From contig CM055103.1 of the NCBI GenBank assembly GCA_029204225.1, forward strand, positions 24,054,163 through 24,118,162: a stretch of DNA of 64,000 bases, written 5' to 3'. A program made the translations under genes and the position numbers. The notes beneath the pieces are model-generated. The model was not told the DNA's origin, made no database searches, and saw only the letters and a list, made by a program, of their open reading frames with translations. The stretch is from Diphasiastrum complanatum. Lineage: Eukaryota; Streptophyta; Lycopodiopsida; Lycopodiales; Lycopodiaceae. Within the stretch, counting starts at the first letter, position 1; each line of letters opens with the position of its first letter. This document shows positions 52,851 through 64,000 of the stretch, in pieces.

Positions 52851-54269
52851 CGTGGATGGTCATCACCTAGCTAGATCTTTCTTATTGTGGTGGTCAGTAC
52901 TTGTGGAGTCGGCTATCGTTGATGGGTGTATCAAATGGCGTCCATCAAGTTGTTCAAGGTTCACAACTCCATGGCTCAGAATTTCCTTTACTCATTATGG
53001 TCCTTTGCCTGTGAGCTTCACCTTTCTCTTGATCGCCTTAGTTTTGTACATGAGGACTAGGTCTCCAAATCGAATATCCTTCTTGTGTAACCGACAATCA
53101 TGCCATGCTTTATATTGTGATTTCTCGGCTACTAGTGCATGCACTGCCAAGATACGTGTCTCGCAAAGTTTGTCTAAAGCTTCATGGCGTAGTTGTAGAG
53201 ATTTGGATTCATCTAGGCATTGTGTTATGGCAATCCTTAATGATGGCACCAAAAACTCCACTGGCATTACTGCATCCTGACGATAAACCAATTGAAAAGG
53301 TGTTAGATCAATGCTTCCCTTGTATGTTGTCCTGAATGGCCACAGCGCAGCATGTAACTTGTGCTCCCAATCAGAAAACTGTCTTCGTGATAACACTACA
53401 CAGGATCTAATTGGATGACTATGTCTACCCATTACCACGAGGATAATAAGGTTTGCTGAATCGATAGATCACGAAGAATTCTTCCAACGGGACTTTAATG
53501 GTCTCATTGATGAAATGGCTTCTGCGATCGTTGACTATGTCCACCGGGCATCTGAAGTGCACAATGATGTTTTCATACAGGAATTTGGCAGTAGCTCGAG
53601 TGTCAATTGTTCGCACTGCCTTGGCTTCTACCCACTTGGTGAGATAATCCGTAGCCACGATAATATATTGGGCTTGTGACTTCTTACAACTGGATGAATT
53701 GGACCAATATAGTCCAATCTCCACTTTTCAAACGGTGCGTGAGCTAGGACTGGATGTAGAAGATCATAGTTCAATCTCGTCAGTCTTCTAGATCTCTGGC
53801 ACACGTCACATTTCTTCAAGTATTCATCCGTGTCTTTATGAATCATTGGCCACCAGCATCCTGATTGCAAGATCTTGCAAACTGTAATGTCAGATGCAAA
53901 ATGACCACCACCCATGTCTTCATGCGAAATTGAAATAATCTGGGTGGTTTCATGTGGGAGAATACATCTTTGAAGGATTCCATCTGATCCTCTTTGATAT
54001 AATTGGCCGGCAATTAGCTGATAGGGTCTAGCTTTTAGAATCAACTTTCGTTGTTCCACCTTGGTTAAGGATTTGTTCGGTTGGCCCCGCATAAGATACT
54101 CAATAATGTCAGCGGGCCATTCAAGTACAATGTCAATGTAAAATAAGACAGCATCTGGTAGCTCATCATCAGGTAGGGCTGTTGTCTCCTTCCCCTTGAT
54201 TCGCAACACATGATCTGCCATATAGTGTTGCTTTCTCTTGCGCACGACGATCCAAAAATCAAACTCCAA
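52851..54269 (-). pseudogene. Gypsy-2 integrase
   Basis: Minus strand: VLRIKGKETTALPDDELPD, GGGHFASDITVCKILQSGC, KKCDVCQRSRRLTRLNYDL, EKWRLDYIGPIHPVVRSHK, a frame change near 53680, ATDYLTKWVEAKAVRTIDT and VNDRRSHFINETIKV. After YYPRGNG a stop removes the catalytic Glu region as in gypsy-1. The C-terminus is open to 52995 (QDAVMPVEFLVPSLRIAI, CRLHKKDIRFGDLVLMYKT). Confidence 0.85.
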
Positions 54270-55584
54270 ACAACAGAAGTAACCAATGAGTGATTCTCCC
54301 TGTGTTGCAAGTTTTATTAAATAGATAGAACAAGGTCTAATGGTCCATATAAAATGAAAAATGGGTGGCCATCAAATAATATCAAAATTTCTTAACCGCA
54401 TAGATCATAGCCAGTGTCTCTTGTTCGGTGGTTGAATAGTCTATTTCTGAATCATTGAGCTGTCGACTAGCAAATCAGATTGAAAAATCCTTTTTGTGTT
54501 CTCCCGGCTAGGTTAAAACTGCTCCCACTGCATACTTTGATGCATCTGTATGCACATGAAACTCTATGGACCAATTGGGAGGTCTTAATATTGGCACTGA
54601 GACCAATTTATCTTTAAGCTTCTGGAAAGCCTGTAGGGCCTCCTCCGTCCAATGTGGTTCCGTTGTGAGCTTGTAGATTGGTCATGCCAACTCCGCAAAA
54701 TCTATAATGAAAATCCGGTAGTAGTTAGTGTGACCCATAAATACGTAGACTCTATGAATCGTCCCAAGAGGTGGTAGATCGACAATGATCCTGATCTTTG
54801 ATAGATCAGTGACAATTCCGTGTCTTGATACAATATGGCCTAGTATGAGACCATGTGTCATCCAAAATTGATAGTTTTTTGGGTTCAAGGAGATCTGATA
54901 TTTGCTTTTTCTTCAGCACCTTTTCCAAGTTGGTGGACAAGTGCTCAGAGTTAGGCATGTGCACTCACAGATCATCCAGGAAGAGCTCCAAAAATTTTTG
55001 TAAATACTCTTTGAATGCCGCCTCATAACTCATTGAAAGGTACTTGGGTTACAAAGTCCAAACGGCATCACTTTGTAGAGATAGGTTTCCCATTCAGTGG
55101 CAAACGTTGTCTTGTGTTGATCATCCGACATTGTTTTCACCTTATTGTAGCCGCTGAAACCATCCAGAAAACTGTACGCTTCTGCTCCTGCTACACTGTC
55201 AAGAACACTTTTTGTAAATGGTAAGGGAAAATGATCCTTCTTTGTAACTACATTTAACGCTTTCAGGTTCACACAGATTCGCATTTTGCCATTCTTCTTG
55301 GGTACTATGACTATCGATGATACCCATTCTGCGTGCTCAATTTCATAAATGAAATCAGCATCAAGTAACTTCTGCAACTCCTGCTTGATCAATTTTGTGT
55401 AGTTAGGATTGCAGCGATAATAGCGGCTCACCTTGGCGATTGCTCCGTCCGCCAAGGGTATGGTATGTTGGAATACGGTTGGTGGTATACCTTTAAAGTC
55501 CTTGTAATTCCACGCAAAGCAATCTTTGTATTCCACCAATAATGCGCGTAGTCTTTTGAATTGAGTGGACGTCAATTCCCACAT
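54270..55584 (-). pseudogene. Gypsy-2 reverse transcriptase and RNase H
   Basis: RT on the minus strand is open for 184 codons from 55584: LVEYKDCFAWNYKDFKGIP, KVSRYYRCNPNYTKLIKQE, EWVSSIVIVPKKNGKMRIC, YSFLDGFSGYNKVKTMSDD and VMPFGLCNPSTFQ. A frameshift follows before the LDD region (near 54970), then ILGHIVSRHGIVTDLSKIR and FMGHTNYYRIFI. RNase H is in fragments (54270-54640). Confidence 0.85.
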
Positions 55585-56400
55585 GTACTATCTTCTCTTC
55601 TTCACCTAGCTCAGCTAAATTCATAGGTTGTGTCCGCGCAGGTCCTTCGAAGACTTGTTCCGATGGTTCTTGATTTTCATCAAGTTCTCTTTGTGCTTGC
55701 GACATCATGATTACCACATCGTCTAAAGTATATTTCTTGAAGGTTTCTGGCATCCCGTGAACTTGCGTTCTCGGCGAGATTCCTCCTTCAGCATGTTGAT
55801 CTTAGCGTGACTTGTAATCTTTGGATTTTCAGTTGTCTGTGAGGAAGATGACAATGCGTCTGGGTCCATTCGGACCGACTTCAAGGAATCCAACATTTTT
55901 TTTTTAACAACATAGTTGGGGTATGTCCTTGTTATCTTTCTTGGTAACTGATTTGACATTCGCTTCATGGTTATGAATATCAACATCAACCATAGCTATG
56001 GCCTCTTCTGGTAGATCGCTCCATCGGATCACCTGGTTGCATCGTTGTTTCAATTGATTCTTCTTGTTGACAGGTGCCTTGGGTGGATTTATCTTGGAGA
56101 CTTTCGCCATGGCCAATCTTTGAGGTGGCTGAGCCGGTACTTTTCTCATTCCATAGCAATCTGGGTCCATATGTTGCAAGACCTGCTCATCAGTCAACTC
56201 AGTTTCTTTGTTGTAGGTAAAAGCATGTTGCCAAGGGACTAAATCGTCGTCCACAGGGTCCTCAATAGTTTCCGAAGACAACCATGCTACGTTGATCATA
56301 TTCACCCCAAAAGTAATTGGTGTGTCCAAGGTATAGCACTTGGGTGAAGATGTGTTGGGTTCCGGATCTGAATCTGGTTGACAAGCATGTCAAGCCATAC
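55585..56400 (-). pseudogene. Gypsy-2 protease-RT linker
   Basis: Minus strand open from 56329 to 55904 (TPITFGVNMINVAWLSSET, VDDDLVPWQHAFTYNKETE, PPQRLAMAKVSKINPPKAP), then LDSLKSVRMDPDALSSSSQ and PETFKKYTLDDVVIMMSQ. Equivalent to 28181-29130. No known domain. Confidence 0.65.
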
Positions 56401-56945
56401 AGTCAACTGTCGCCAATGCGTCCGTCCATCTCACAATATCCGTTTCAGAGTCGTAATGACCTCCCTTGGCTTGCCTTGGGCGATCAATTGTGTGATCAGT
56501 GGTGGATGATTCATCATCAGCTTTTGGTGTAATTGGTTTCTCTACCCATGTGGTTGGGTCAGCCTTTACATCCTGCTCTCTATTTTCAAAGGTAAGTTTT
56601 TCGGTTCCCCAGTTGTGAACCACTTGCGCGATCCTCAACCAAGGTCTTCCTAGCAAAACGCGGTATGTAAAAGGGGGACTCTGGTATGTCCATCACCACA
56701 AAGGTGATTATTAACTGCCTTCCTGTTATTTTTACCGGAATGTCATCAATTACACCTTTTGGTTTTACACAGGATTGATTTGCTAATTTGATGGCAAATT
56801 TTGCTGGTTTCAATCCTTACAAACCCCATTTTTGATACAAGGTAGTGGAGATCAAATTTACACGTGATCCTCCATCTACCACTGCTGCTTCGTCCTCAAA
56901 TCTTTTAATGCTTGATTGGCAAAGTGATGTTGTGCTCTTCACTTT
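56401..56945 (-). pseudogene. Gypsy-2 protease
   Basis: The minus strand carries the same VDGGSRVNLIST active-site block near 56885 as gypsy-1, then KPAKFAIKLANQSCVKPKG, VKITGRQLIITFVVMDIPE and, in another frame, LGRPWLRIAQVVHNWG. The frameshift before LGRPWL is shared with gypsy-1, so it predates the duplication. Confidence 0.78.
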
Positions 56946-57938
56946 TCCACGTTGCCCCAATATGGAGGACGTCGCTGGTTCCTTCGTAGCCCGTACAGTA
57001 TAAGGGCTCCTTTGTGGGTGGTTCTTACCCTAAGTTGAGCCAATCTGTCATAATACTTTTAGCTTATGGTGCCATCCACATGAGTTCTCTGAAGGATATG
57101 TCCATGTGGCTAGCTAGCAAACTTGTAAGCACTCCCGATTGTGGGACCTCATGCTCACCCATGTGAAATGGTACTTTGTGATGGTGCAAACAGTAGTTTT
57201 GATCTGGGAGTCGACTGGTGGTACTGGTACTTCTAATGGTAGAGGCACTATCGGTTTTTCCTTTGCTTGCGCTACTTCCTCTGCCTGTACATCTTGTATC
57301 CAATGGCGTGTCTTTTGATATTGCCTCCCTCACATTAGGATATGGTCCTACTGCTTTGGGTTGATCATCGGCCATTGATACTAATTCGGTGGACTTCGTC
57401 GCATCCATAGCAGCCATAGATCCTACCTCCCTGATGTTGAGGTTGTGCAGCATAGTATTTGTTGATTGCCAGGTCGACAAATGCCTCCTCCAGACCGTAC
57501 CACTACTGTTGCTCAGGTTTTTATTCTGTTAAGGCTAGATTTACATGAGCCACTTGGTTGTTAGCTCACCCTAGTGGTGCAGGTAAGGCCATACGTTGTT
57601 GGTTATTTGGCATGCCATACCACGGTGTCGCATTCGGTGCTCCCTGATGGTAAGGATAAGAGGTCTGATATTGATTCCTCTTTTGTTGTATGATTCGAGG
57701 GTTGAATGTGAAAAATGTTGTTTTGTGCGACGATGCGTTGCACAGGTGGCAAAACCTTTGTGTCAGTTTGAGATTTTGCTTCAAAACTAGACACTCATTC
57801 TCTGTATGGTTCTGGGTACAAATTGAACACCATACATTCTCTCATTGGGGATATTGTAGTTGGTTCTGTTCTGGTGGATTTGGAGTTGGTGCTATAACTC
57901 GTTGCAAGGCCTTCAATTTCTGATCAAACTACGTCGTT
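56946..57938 (-). pseudogene. Gypsy-2 gag C-terminus and linker
   Basis: Counterpart of 26769-27760. Minus strand: NTMLHNLNIREVGSMAAMD, SSFEAKSQTDTKVLPPV and ESISDLLSLPSGSTECDTV. Broken by stops and shifts. Confidence 0.7.
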
Positions 57939-59124
57939 AGTTGTGATGACGAGAACTAATGCACTCAGAAAATGCAAATTCTAGCCAAAACTCTGGTGAC
58001 AAACTGATAAAATTAAATCACGAACAATTTGCGACACTCGAATTATTTATGTTCAAGTTGGATCAATCAGGCTCTGTAACACAACCAAACAAAATGAGAC
58101 AAATTCTAAACGAAGCGAAGCGAAACTTTAACAAGCACTGACATTGATTCATGCTGGAAGCACAAATCGCGAAACGGAACAAAACGAAGCAAAAGAATTC
58201 GCAACAAGATCAATCAAGCTCTGTAACGAGACGAGATGAGATGAAACGAAACAAGACAAAATGAAACAAAACAAAACCTAAGTGAGCCTCTAAAATTGAT
58301 TTATCCTTGTAGCCAACTGATCGCGAAGCAAAGCACGAAGATAAAGGCCCTTTGCGAACAAAATCAAGGAATTCAGATATGATCACTGGTCACTGCCAGC
58401 TATATCATTCCTACAATCCTTCAGAGAGTAGACAGACACAGCTAATCTACGTTAACAGATTAATGTAGCATTCAACAATATCAAACCAAGGTGCGGAATT
58501 AAATAAACAAGCGAATCAGACACACGAATAGTAACTGACAAAAATATATTCGAGATCATACAATCATACAGATCAATAATGTGCACAACAGCTACAATAT
58601 CATCTATTGATTTTCTGATTCTTCAAGCACTGCATGATAAATCCACGCAGTGCGTTGGCGTGAGAGACATACAGTTCTCTCACGAATTTGAGTCTCGCTT
58701 ACTAGCAGACTTCTGGATCTACATATCCTATTACAGAAATTGTCTTGCACGCAGGTGGACTCGTATTCTGTAATTTTCGTGTCTTACTAGCATTAGACTT
58801 ACTGTATTATGCATCAAACAGAAAGTATATAGTTCACGAACAATTTCGTGTCGCGTCTTGTAACTTACAGATTAGAAAAATTAAACATCTACAACTAATT
58901 CGCAAATTACAAGAGTGGCAGATTAGCCATGATCTAGAACACTTCTGATGATGTCATGATATCAGATCAGATATTTGTACCCCATGGTATTGGCTGATCC
59001 TCTTGGCTGTTCGTGGGGCACGACTGATTTCATGTCGTGTCGTGTCATGTCGTCTTTTGTCAAAGGTTCAGATTTGAAAGCTAGCAAAGCTTTGGCATTA
59101 GAAACAAAATGTTTCTTCAAGTTG
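57939..59124. repeat. Solo LTR with AGTTG target duplication, in gypsy-2 gag
   Basis: 57944-59119 (1176 bp) flanked by AGTTG at 57939-57943 and 59120-59124, the reverse complement of CAACT at gypsy-1. It is the same insertion at the same base as 25577-26763, in the same orientation relative to gag. Confidence 0.9.
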
Positions 59125-59920
59125 TTCCATCTACTGCTTGTGTATCTTCGTCATTTGTTCCATCAGTAGCTCTGTTGATATATTGGATGCATTGGATGAT
59201 GATGCTACCGAGGGAGTCGACAGATTATGGGTGGTCAGATATGATTCTTCGTCTGAACCCTCGTCTTCATCCCCGATGGCATTTTCCATTGCTTCTTGCA
59301 ATGTAGCGTACTGCTCCCGTCTTTTAAGTTCTCTTCTGATACTTCATGGCAGCCCCGTGAGGAACCACATAATGACGGCATGATTGGGAGTTAGGACTGC
59401 ATTGCATTCAGATCTCAAGTGTTTGACCCATTCTATGTAGTCCCTGACCCTTTCTCTCTTGCCCATGTTGACCTTGCTCAGCAAGAGAAACGAATCTTCT
59501 GGGAACTTCTTTGGCTTAAAGCGCATGATGAGAACCGCTTTAACCCCTTTCCAAGTAGTCTTCTCTTCTTCCTATAGGTTGAAAAATCAATCTTGTGCTA
59601 CAGCTACCAGAGACATGGGGAACAACATCAATTTCTCTGTCGGTGTTCGACCTCCATAAATTTCACACGCTTGCTCGTAGATCTAGATGAATTTAATAGG
59701 ATCTGATGACCCATCATATTTAGACATTTCCATGCAAGGTGCTCTCCGGACTGCTTACAAGGGTGCGATAGGTATGAGTTGACCCATAGGATCCATTGGT
59801 GCTGGTTTTGCTTCTGTCTCGTTTTGCGCGGCTGCAACTCTGGGAAGATTTGGTGCTTGATTCGCTATTCTTCTGGCTATTCGGCGATAAAGTCCAAGGA
59901 TGTTGGATTTTGCTGATCAA
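59125..59920 (-). pseudogene. gag: Gypsy-2 gag, N-terminal part
   Basis: Minus strand: RRIANQAPNLPRVAAAQNE, MSKYDGSSDPIKF, stop, IYEQACEIYGGRTPTEK, then RFKPKKFPEDSFLLLSKVN and RVRDYIEWVKHLRSECNAV. Stops in AQD*FF, NL*EEE, LP*SIRR and HKQ*MEQ are the same as in gypsy-1. Confidence 0.82.
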
Positions 59921-61118
59921 TAGAATTCAATCTGGACCTTAAGGGATCTGATCAGTTTGGTTGGCCGATAGTGTAGTTTTAGGCCTCTTACGGTGGTTTT
60001 CCCTTAATAACTTTTTTATGCATGCTTGGATTGGCCTAATATTTTCACAGTAGCTAGATCTAGTGCAAATCTAACTATTGATTAAATCTGCGAAGGTTAC
60101 TCATGCGAGGTTTGGCTATGCGAACTTTCTTTCATTGTTTTCTAGTCAAAAACCTTGATTTTTTCAAAAATACTGGGAAGTAACTCTTGTAGGCTCTATA
60201 GGGGCCGAATTTGGTATGGATCTGACTCTAGAGAAGTCTGTGAAGGTTAACTCTCGCAATCACTGTCTACGAGGGTTCATGAACATCTTTTTGCTTTGAT
60301 CTTCACCAATATCATCATCGCTGGTTTAAAATGACATTTTGAAGACAATGGGACGATCTGCGAGGATTCTTTGGGTCTTCCGATTTTATTGATTTTTAAG
60401 CACTTAAATCCACTTTTTGGCTCACTGGGATCAAAATAACTCTCGCAGGCTCTTCTGTGTCCTTATCTCACTGAGATGGAACTTCAGAATTCTCTACGAA
60501 GGTTACCTTCCACTGGAACTCAAAAATTTGTTGTCTACGAGGGTTCACAGCTCTTTTTTCATCTTTTTTCACTTGAGAACCTTCGCATGGGGACTTATAC
60601 TGGGAATGAACCTTCGCAGCCTTCTCTGTGTCCTTGTCTCACTGAGATGGAACTTCAGAGGACTCTGCAAAGGTTCTTATGAAGATTTGCAATTTTTTTT
60701 ATTTTTTCAAGGGTTTTTTGAATTTTTCATGGTTTTTTTTTTTTTGAAATATGTTGGGAAGCAACCCTTGCAAGCTTCTATGTAGGTCTGGGACAATATT
60801 TTGGAGCTGCTGCTAGTCATGCGAAGGTTAGTTTCAAGGGGATTTTGAAAATTAAGGACTGGAATGGTTTTTGGCCACTCTTTCTCTCCAAAAATAGATT
60901 CGAACAATTTTTATGGTTTTTCATGGTTTTTGGTTGGATGCCAAGCCCTTAGAGGGTGTTTGGGGTCTCCACTACCCTTTCACACCTCCTCTGCTAATTG
61001 TGAATAGTCCAAGCACAAGAAAGCACAAAAAACTAGCTAAAACTACCCCAAAATCCACTCAAAACAAGCTAAAAAAGCAAAAGCAAAAAGAATGCAACTA
61101 TAACTAGTTACTGAATCC
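59921..61118 (-). other. Gypsy-2 untranslated leader with motif array
   Basis: No coding frame accepted. Many copies of CTTCGCAG, CTCGCAGG, ACGAAGGTT and CGAGGGTTC occur between 60080 and 60840. A near-duplicate pair is centred on 60470 and 60650 (TCTCACTGAGATGGAACTTC in both). Poly(A)/poly(T) runs near 60690-60750. Confidence 0.65.
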
Positions 61119-61138
61119 TATCCCCGGAAACAGCGCCA
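61119..61138 (-). other. Primer-binding site, tRNA-Asp type
   Basis: The minus strand reads TGGCGCTGTTTCCGGGGATA, close to the 3' end complement of plant tRNA-Asp used by Athila-like gypsy elements. It lies 8 bp inside the LTR end. Confidence 0.78.
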
Positions 61139-61146
61139 CTATAGAG

Positions 61147-61969
61147 TGTAGCAAGTAGGTGGTGAGCAGCCCTATGCCTGTCAAAAGGGTTAGAACACTA
61201 AGATAGGATCCTAACTAAGCCTACTTGCAAGATTTAGATGCCTTCTACTTTCTTCTAACACTACCTTTCCTAACACTAAGCACATCCACATTCCATGATT
61301 AAGAGTGAAAAGACAAAGAGAAAGAGAGAGGGATAGAAAGAGTAGAGGAAGAGGGAGAGTGAGGGTGAGAGTGAGAGTGAGATGGAAGAGGAAGAGGAAG
61401 AAGAAGAGGGAGAGTGAGATGGAGGTTAGCTCATTTGCTCATTATGCAAGCTAATGGAAAAACTTTCACTAATGAAACCAAAAACAATGAAAATAGAGAA
61501 CAATACAAAGCAAGACAATAGCATTAGCAATGATTGAATAGCAAATGAGGATGCTTGCTCTCCAAAATGGTAGAGTCTCCTCCTTTTCATTAAGCATAGA
61601 AAATGGTTACAAATGGTGCCTTTTTATCTTTGGGGTGGCCCTTGCCCCTTGCTTCCTATTGGCTACTTGCAAAGGATGGGATTGAAATCCACACCATCCA
61701 CAAGAAACACAAACTAATCTATGGTGTAGGAAGAAGCACACCCCATCTACAACCATTTGACTTTCGACTAAACCAAAAAACTTAGAAACCAAGCCTCTAA
61801 CATTATTTCTAATTACATGGCCCAAACTCTAAGTTATTCCAAAAAGATTATTCACAAGTGCTCATTGGGCAATGGGCTTACGCACATAGGATGTCACAAC
61901 CCTCACATCTTATTTCCATTAATTTTGACATTTTCTTTATTTACAACCATGACGGAAATACCCCCAACA
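61147..61969 (-). repeat. 5' LTR of gypsy-2
   Basis: 823 bp from TGTTGGGGG (61969) to CTACA (61147) on the minus strand. It includes a GA/CT simple repeat (about 61310-61420 on the plus strand). An alternative LTR end is TTCTAAC at about 61189, where homology with the gypsy-1 and gypsy-3 copies stops. Confidence 0.75.
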
Positions 61970-62390
61970 CTGGATGGAGGTGGAACAGGTGAAAATAAGA
62001 GTGAAACAGGTGATTGCAAGTGCTGAGGATGGTGTGTATGAAGTTTGGTCACATTCAAACACAGTTGGAAATTTGAGTAGAAAATCGGCAAGAGCTTCGC
62101 TATGTAAAGTGACAAATGACTCGAATTTACTGCTTATATAGAGGGAAATTGGAGTGCGTATTAGGAGAAGTGCACTTTCCACTGTTTAGTTCCACACCAA
62201 ATTTTGCAGGGACCTTCACATTATTATAAGACCTTAGAGAAGTCGGCGAGAGTTCAGTAGCTGATTTGACTGCCCTACGAGAGTTCTATAGGTCATGCGA
62301 GGGTTCAACACTCGCAGGGAGGGAACTCTCACCCAACTTATTCATTTTTGTTGATTTTGCAACAGACTATAGAAATGACCATTTTAAAAG
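61970..62390 (-). repeat. Older gypsy 3'-region fragment with TATATAAG
   Basis: The minus strand matches the spacer at 32490-32858 (AAGTGCACTTCTC.TAAT, GACCAAACTT). It contains CTATATAAGC near 62136 and CTCGCAG/CTCTCG motifs at 62220-62320. The gypsy-2 LTR begins immediately after CCAG, as at gypsy-1. Confidence 0.6.
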
Positions 62391-64000
62391 CAACCTTTGG
62401 AAAAAAAAATGCCAAAAAGTGCAATATATATCATTGACATTTTATGCACCATTAACAAAAGATAGATGGCCATACAATGGGGGCACTACAGACAAAAACA
62501 TGTGCCAATATCCAAAAATAATAACATTTCAACCGCATAGAATTCGCGGTAATGCAGTAATTATTATGTTTCTCTTTGCTTCACACTTGCATTGGTCTTG
62601 ACATGCCTATCACACAAAAGATTTCTTGATTGCTCAACCGTGGTTGGTGGACGAACATGTTTTGATTCACATCCAATCCTTTGAGTTTGAGAAAAACATA
62701 GTACAAATGCTTGCACGGAATAGGTGATGACATGTTTTTAACAAAATCAAAACATGTGCATGATGGCTCACAACTTAGGGTCACTTGGTATGTTGATCCC
62801 GTGTTGCTGCTATCATAGTCCCTATTTTAAAAATTTCTACATCATTGTTTTGATTTCTATCAACTTGAAGTACTTTACAGTTCAAGCTAAGTCCTCTACT
62901 AATTCTCTCTTTGGCAGCCACAGAAACACCAGATCTTTTTTGCATGACCTTTCTTTTGCCAGATGACATAGGGTCTCCTACATGTTGTTGTTCACCACCA
63001 ACATTATGGTCCTCATTTTCATAGTTGCTACTATGGTCAGAGAACTTGGTGGATGTAGGATTTGCTAAATCTGTTTTGGTCTCTAGAGTGTAACCACCGT
63101 TATTCAAACAATCAAGTTCATTTTGAGTCAGATTTGTGCCTGTTTGGACAAACCAATTTTCTCCTATCGGTAGAGGAGGTGTTATAATATTGTTGTTCAT
63201 CGACCATGTGCATCTAACATCAGTAGCACAGAACCACATGAATTGACTTGTTTCACCATTAACATGTTTTCTTTTTCCGAAGAAACAAGGAGCAACAACG
63301 GAACTAATCTAGCTATTGCATCTACCTCTACCCACATATTTCATTCCTTGACATTTTACACGACTCCCTACATTGACCCTACGTATAGCCCACAGGGTAT
63401 CATGGACAACACGTTCTTGCAAATTTGAGATACTTTGCAGATGTAAAGATGTAGCCACACTTGAGTTTAAATTTGACAAAATGTTTTTATGACTACTTCC
63501 TAGTTGATGGCTACGCCTACACATTTTTGAAATGTATTCCACATCTGGTCGATGAGAGACATTTTCATGATCTGAATTCCAACTTGTCCAATGTCTTTTG
63601 TGTCTGACAGCTTCAATAGTGGCACTGGCAATATTGTCGTTAGTAGTAAGATCAATTGTTTCAAGAAAATTACGTACACTCTCTGAAAAAGAAGCACCAA
63701 TAATGGAAGACCTTCGGCCAGATCTCAATCTATCCATTAGATTTTGCAATGATGGACCTGCACCTATATGATGACCAGCCAAAAAGGACTTTTGCCATGT
63801 CCCCAACTGCAGTATCATATAAGCTCAATCTAGTTGAATAACTATCCACAGATTTCCAAACGCTACGCACAACTTTGGACAAATTAGTGGTTGGTGTTGT
63901 TGAATCCTCTTTGAGGTCCATCATCTGTGGTACAACCATCAAAATGTGACCAATATTGTTATATAATACACATCTATATTGAACTACAACAACATATGTA
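62391..64000 (-). pseudogene. MULE-type transposase gene, copy 2, with SWIM finger
   Basis: Minus strand, cut by the window end. It starts inside the region after the DDE domain (GPSLQNLMDRLRSGRRSSI, ETIDLTTNDNIASATIEAV, HKRHWTSWNSDHENVSHRP), continues past 63309, then MWFCATDVRCTWSMNN at 63239 and GKRKVMQKRSGVSVAAKER. After a frameshift near 62785 it reads CEPSCTCFDFV and PIPCKHLYYVFLKL, a SWIM zinc finger (CxC...CxH), as found at the C-terminus of plant MULE transposases. DNA binding or protein interaction is the usual suggested role. Nearly identical to copy 1 where they overlap (23600-24030). Confidence 0.7.

Larger units (their letters stand above)
49871..61969 (-). mobile_element. Gypsy-2: most complete copy of the large gypsy, arm 2 of the inverted pair
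   Basis: Minus-strand element of about 12.1 kb: 5' LTR 61147-61969, tRNA-Asp type primer site 61119-61138, leader, gag with the solo LTR, protease, RT, RNase H, integrase, promoter-like spacer, third frame (50472-51885) and 3' LTR remnant. Its size, primer site and the extra frame after integrase resemble the Athila/Tat group. All long frames are broken; many stops coincide with those of gypsy-1. Confidence 0.85.

Noticed and set aside
52852-53280. Plus-strand 142-codon frame
   Set aside because: Shadow of gypsy-2 integrase on the minus strand.
62266-62601. Plus-strand 111-codon frame between the gypsy fragment and the SWIM region
   Set aside because: Crosses two unrelated repeats and has no similarity to anything recognised; probably chance.

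Overview
The window is a plant repeat landscape. I find no intact host gene, no rRNA or tRNA gene and no CRISPR array. Nearly every recognisable stretch belongs to LTR retrotransposons (Ty1/copia, a chromodomain-type Ty3/gypsy, and a large tRNA-Asp-primed Ty3/gypsy). There are also pieces of a Mutator-like (MULE) transposase gene with plant-type GT-AG introns, a short LINE fragment, and an isolated gene fragment resembling N4/N6 DNA methyltransferases. Initiator-Met and Asp primer-binding sites, deep nesting and heavy decay point to a seed plant with a large genome. A gymnosperm is my guess; the sequence does not settle the species.

Layout. 1-5530: copia-A (+), an RT-less copia nested in an older antisense copia. 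5531-10470: decayed chromovirus B (+). 11064-17202: copia-C (-), young and nearly complete, with two LTRs and a target-site duplication. 17209-20540: antisense chromovirus LTR, LINE scrap, a 30-G run and an antisense copia gag fragment. 20544-21910: a candidate LTR and primer site. 21983-24030: MULE copy 1 (+). 24155-33639: gypsy-1 (+), containing a solo LTR. 33651-38982: copia-D (-), lacking RT and integrase core but carrying a 515-codon frame of unknown origin and split by another solo LTR. 38983-40268: 3' end of copia-E (+). 40269-41131: methyltransferase-like fragment. 41353-42180: microsatellite and MULE scrap. 42190-49238: gypsy-3 (+), split by an antisense chromovirus end and rearranged by a 1.1-kb inversion that also cut a copia RT. 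49871-61969: gypsy-2 (-). 61970-64000: MULE copy 2 (-).

The dominant large-scale structure is a pair of inverted arms, about 21.98-33.64 kb (+) and 51.25-64.0 kb (-). Each holds MULE, a gypsy scrap, a gypsy LTR, gypsy gag-pol and the same solo LTR at the same base. The arms share stop codons that gypsy-3 lacks, so they look like copies of one already dead locus.

The elements do not form a host pathway. Gag, protease, RT, RNase H and integrase frames would together make retrotransposition machinery, but almost all are broken. Copia-C is closest to functional, with one stop codon and one frameshift. The observations most worth following are the methyltransferase-like spliced fragment, the RT-less copia lineage with an extra long frame, a 14-bp palindrome shared by several copia LTR families, the micro-inversion, and the inverted duplication.
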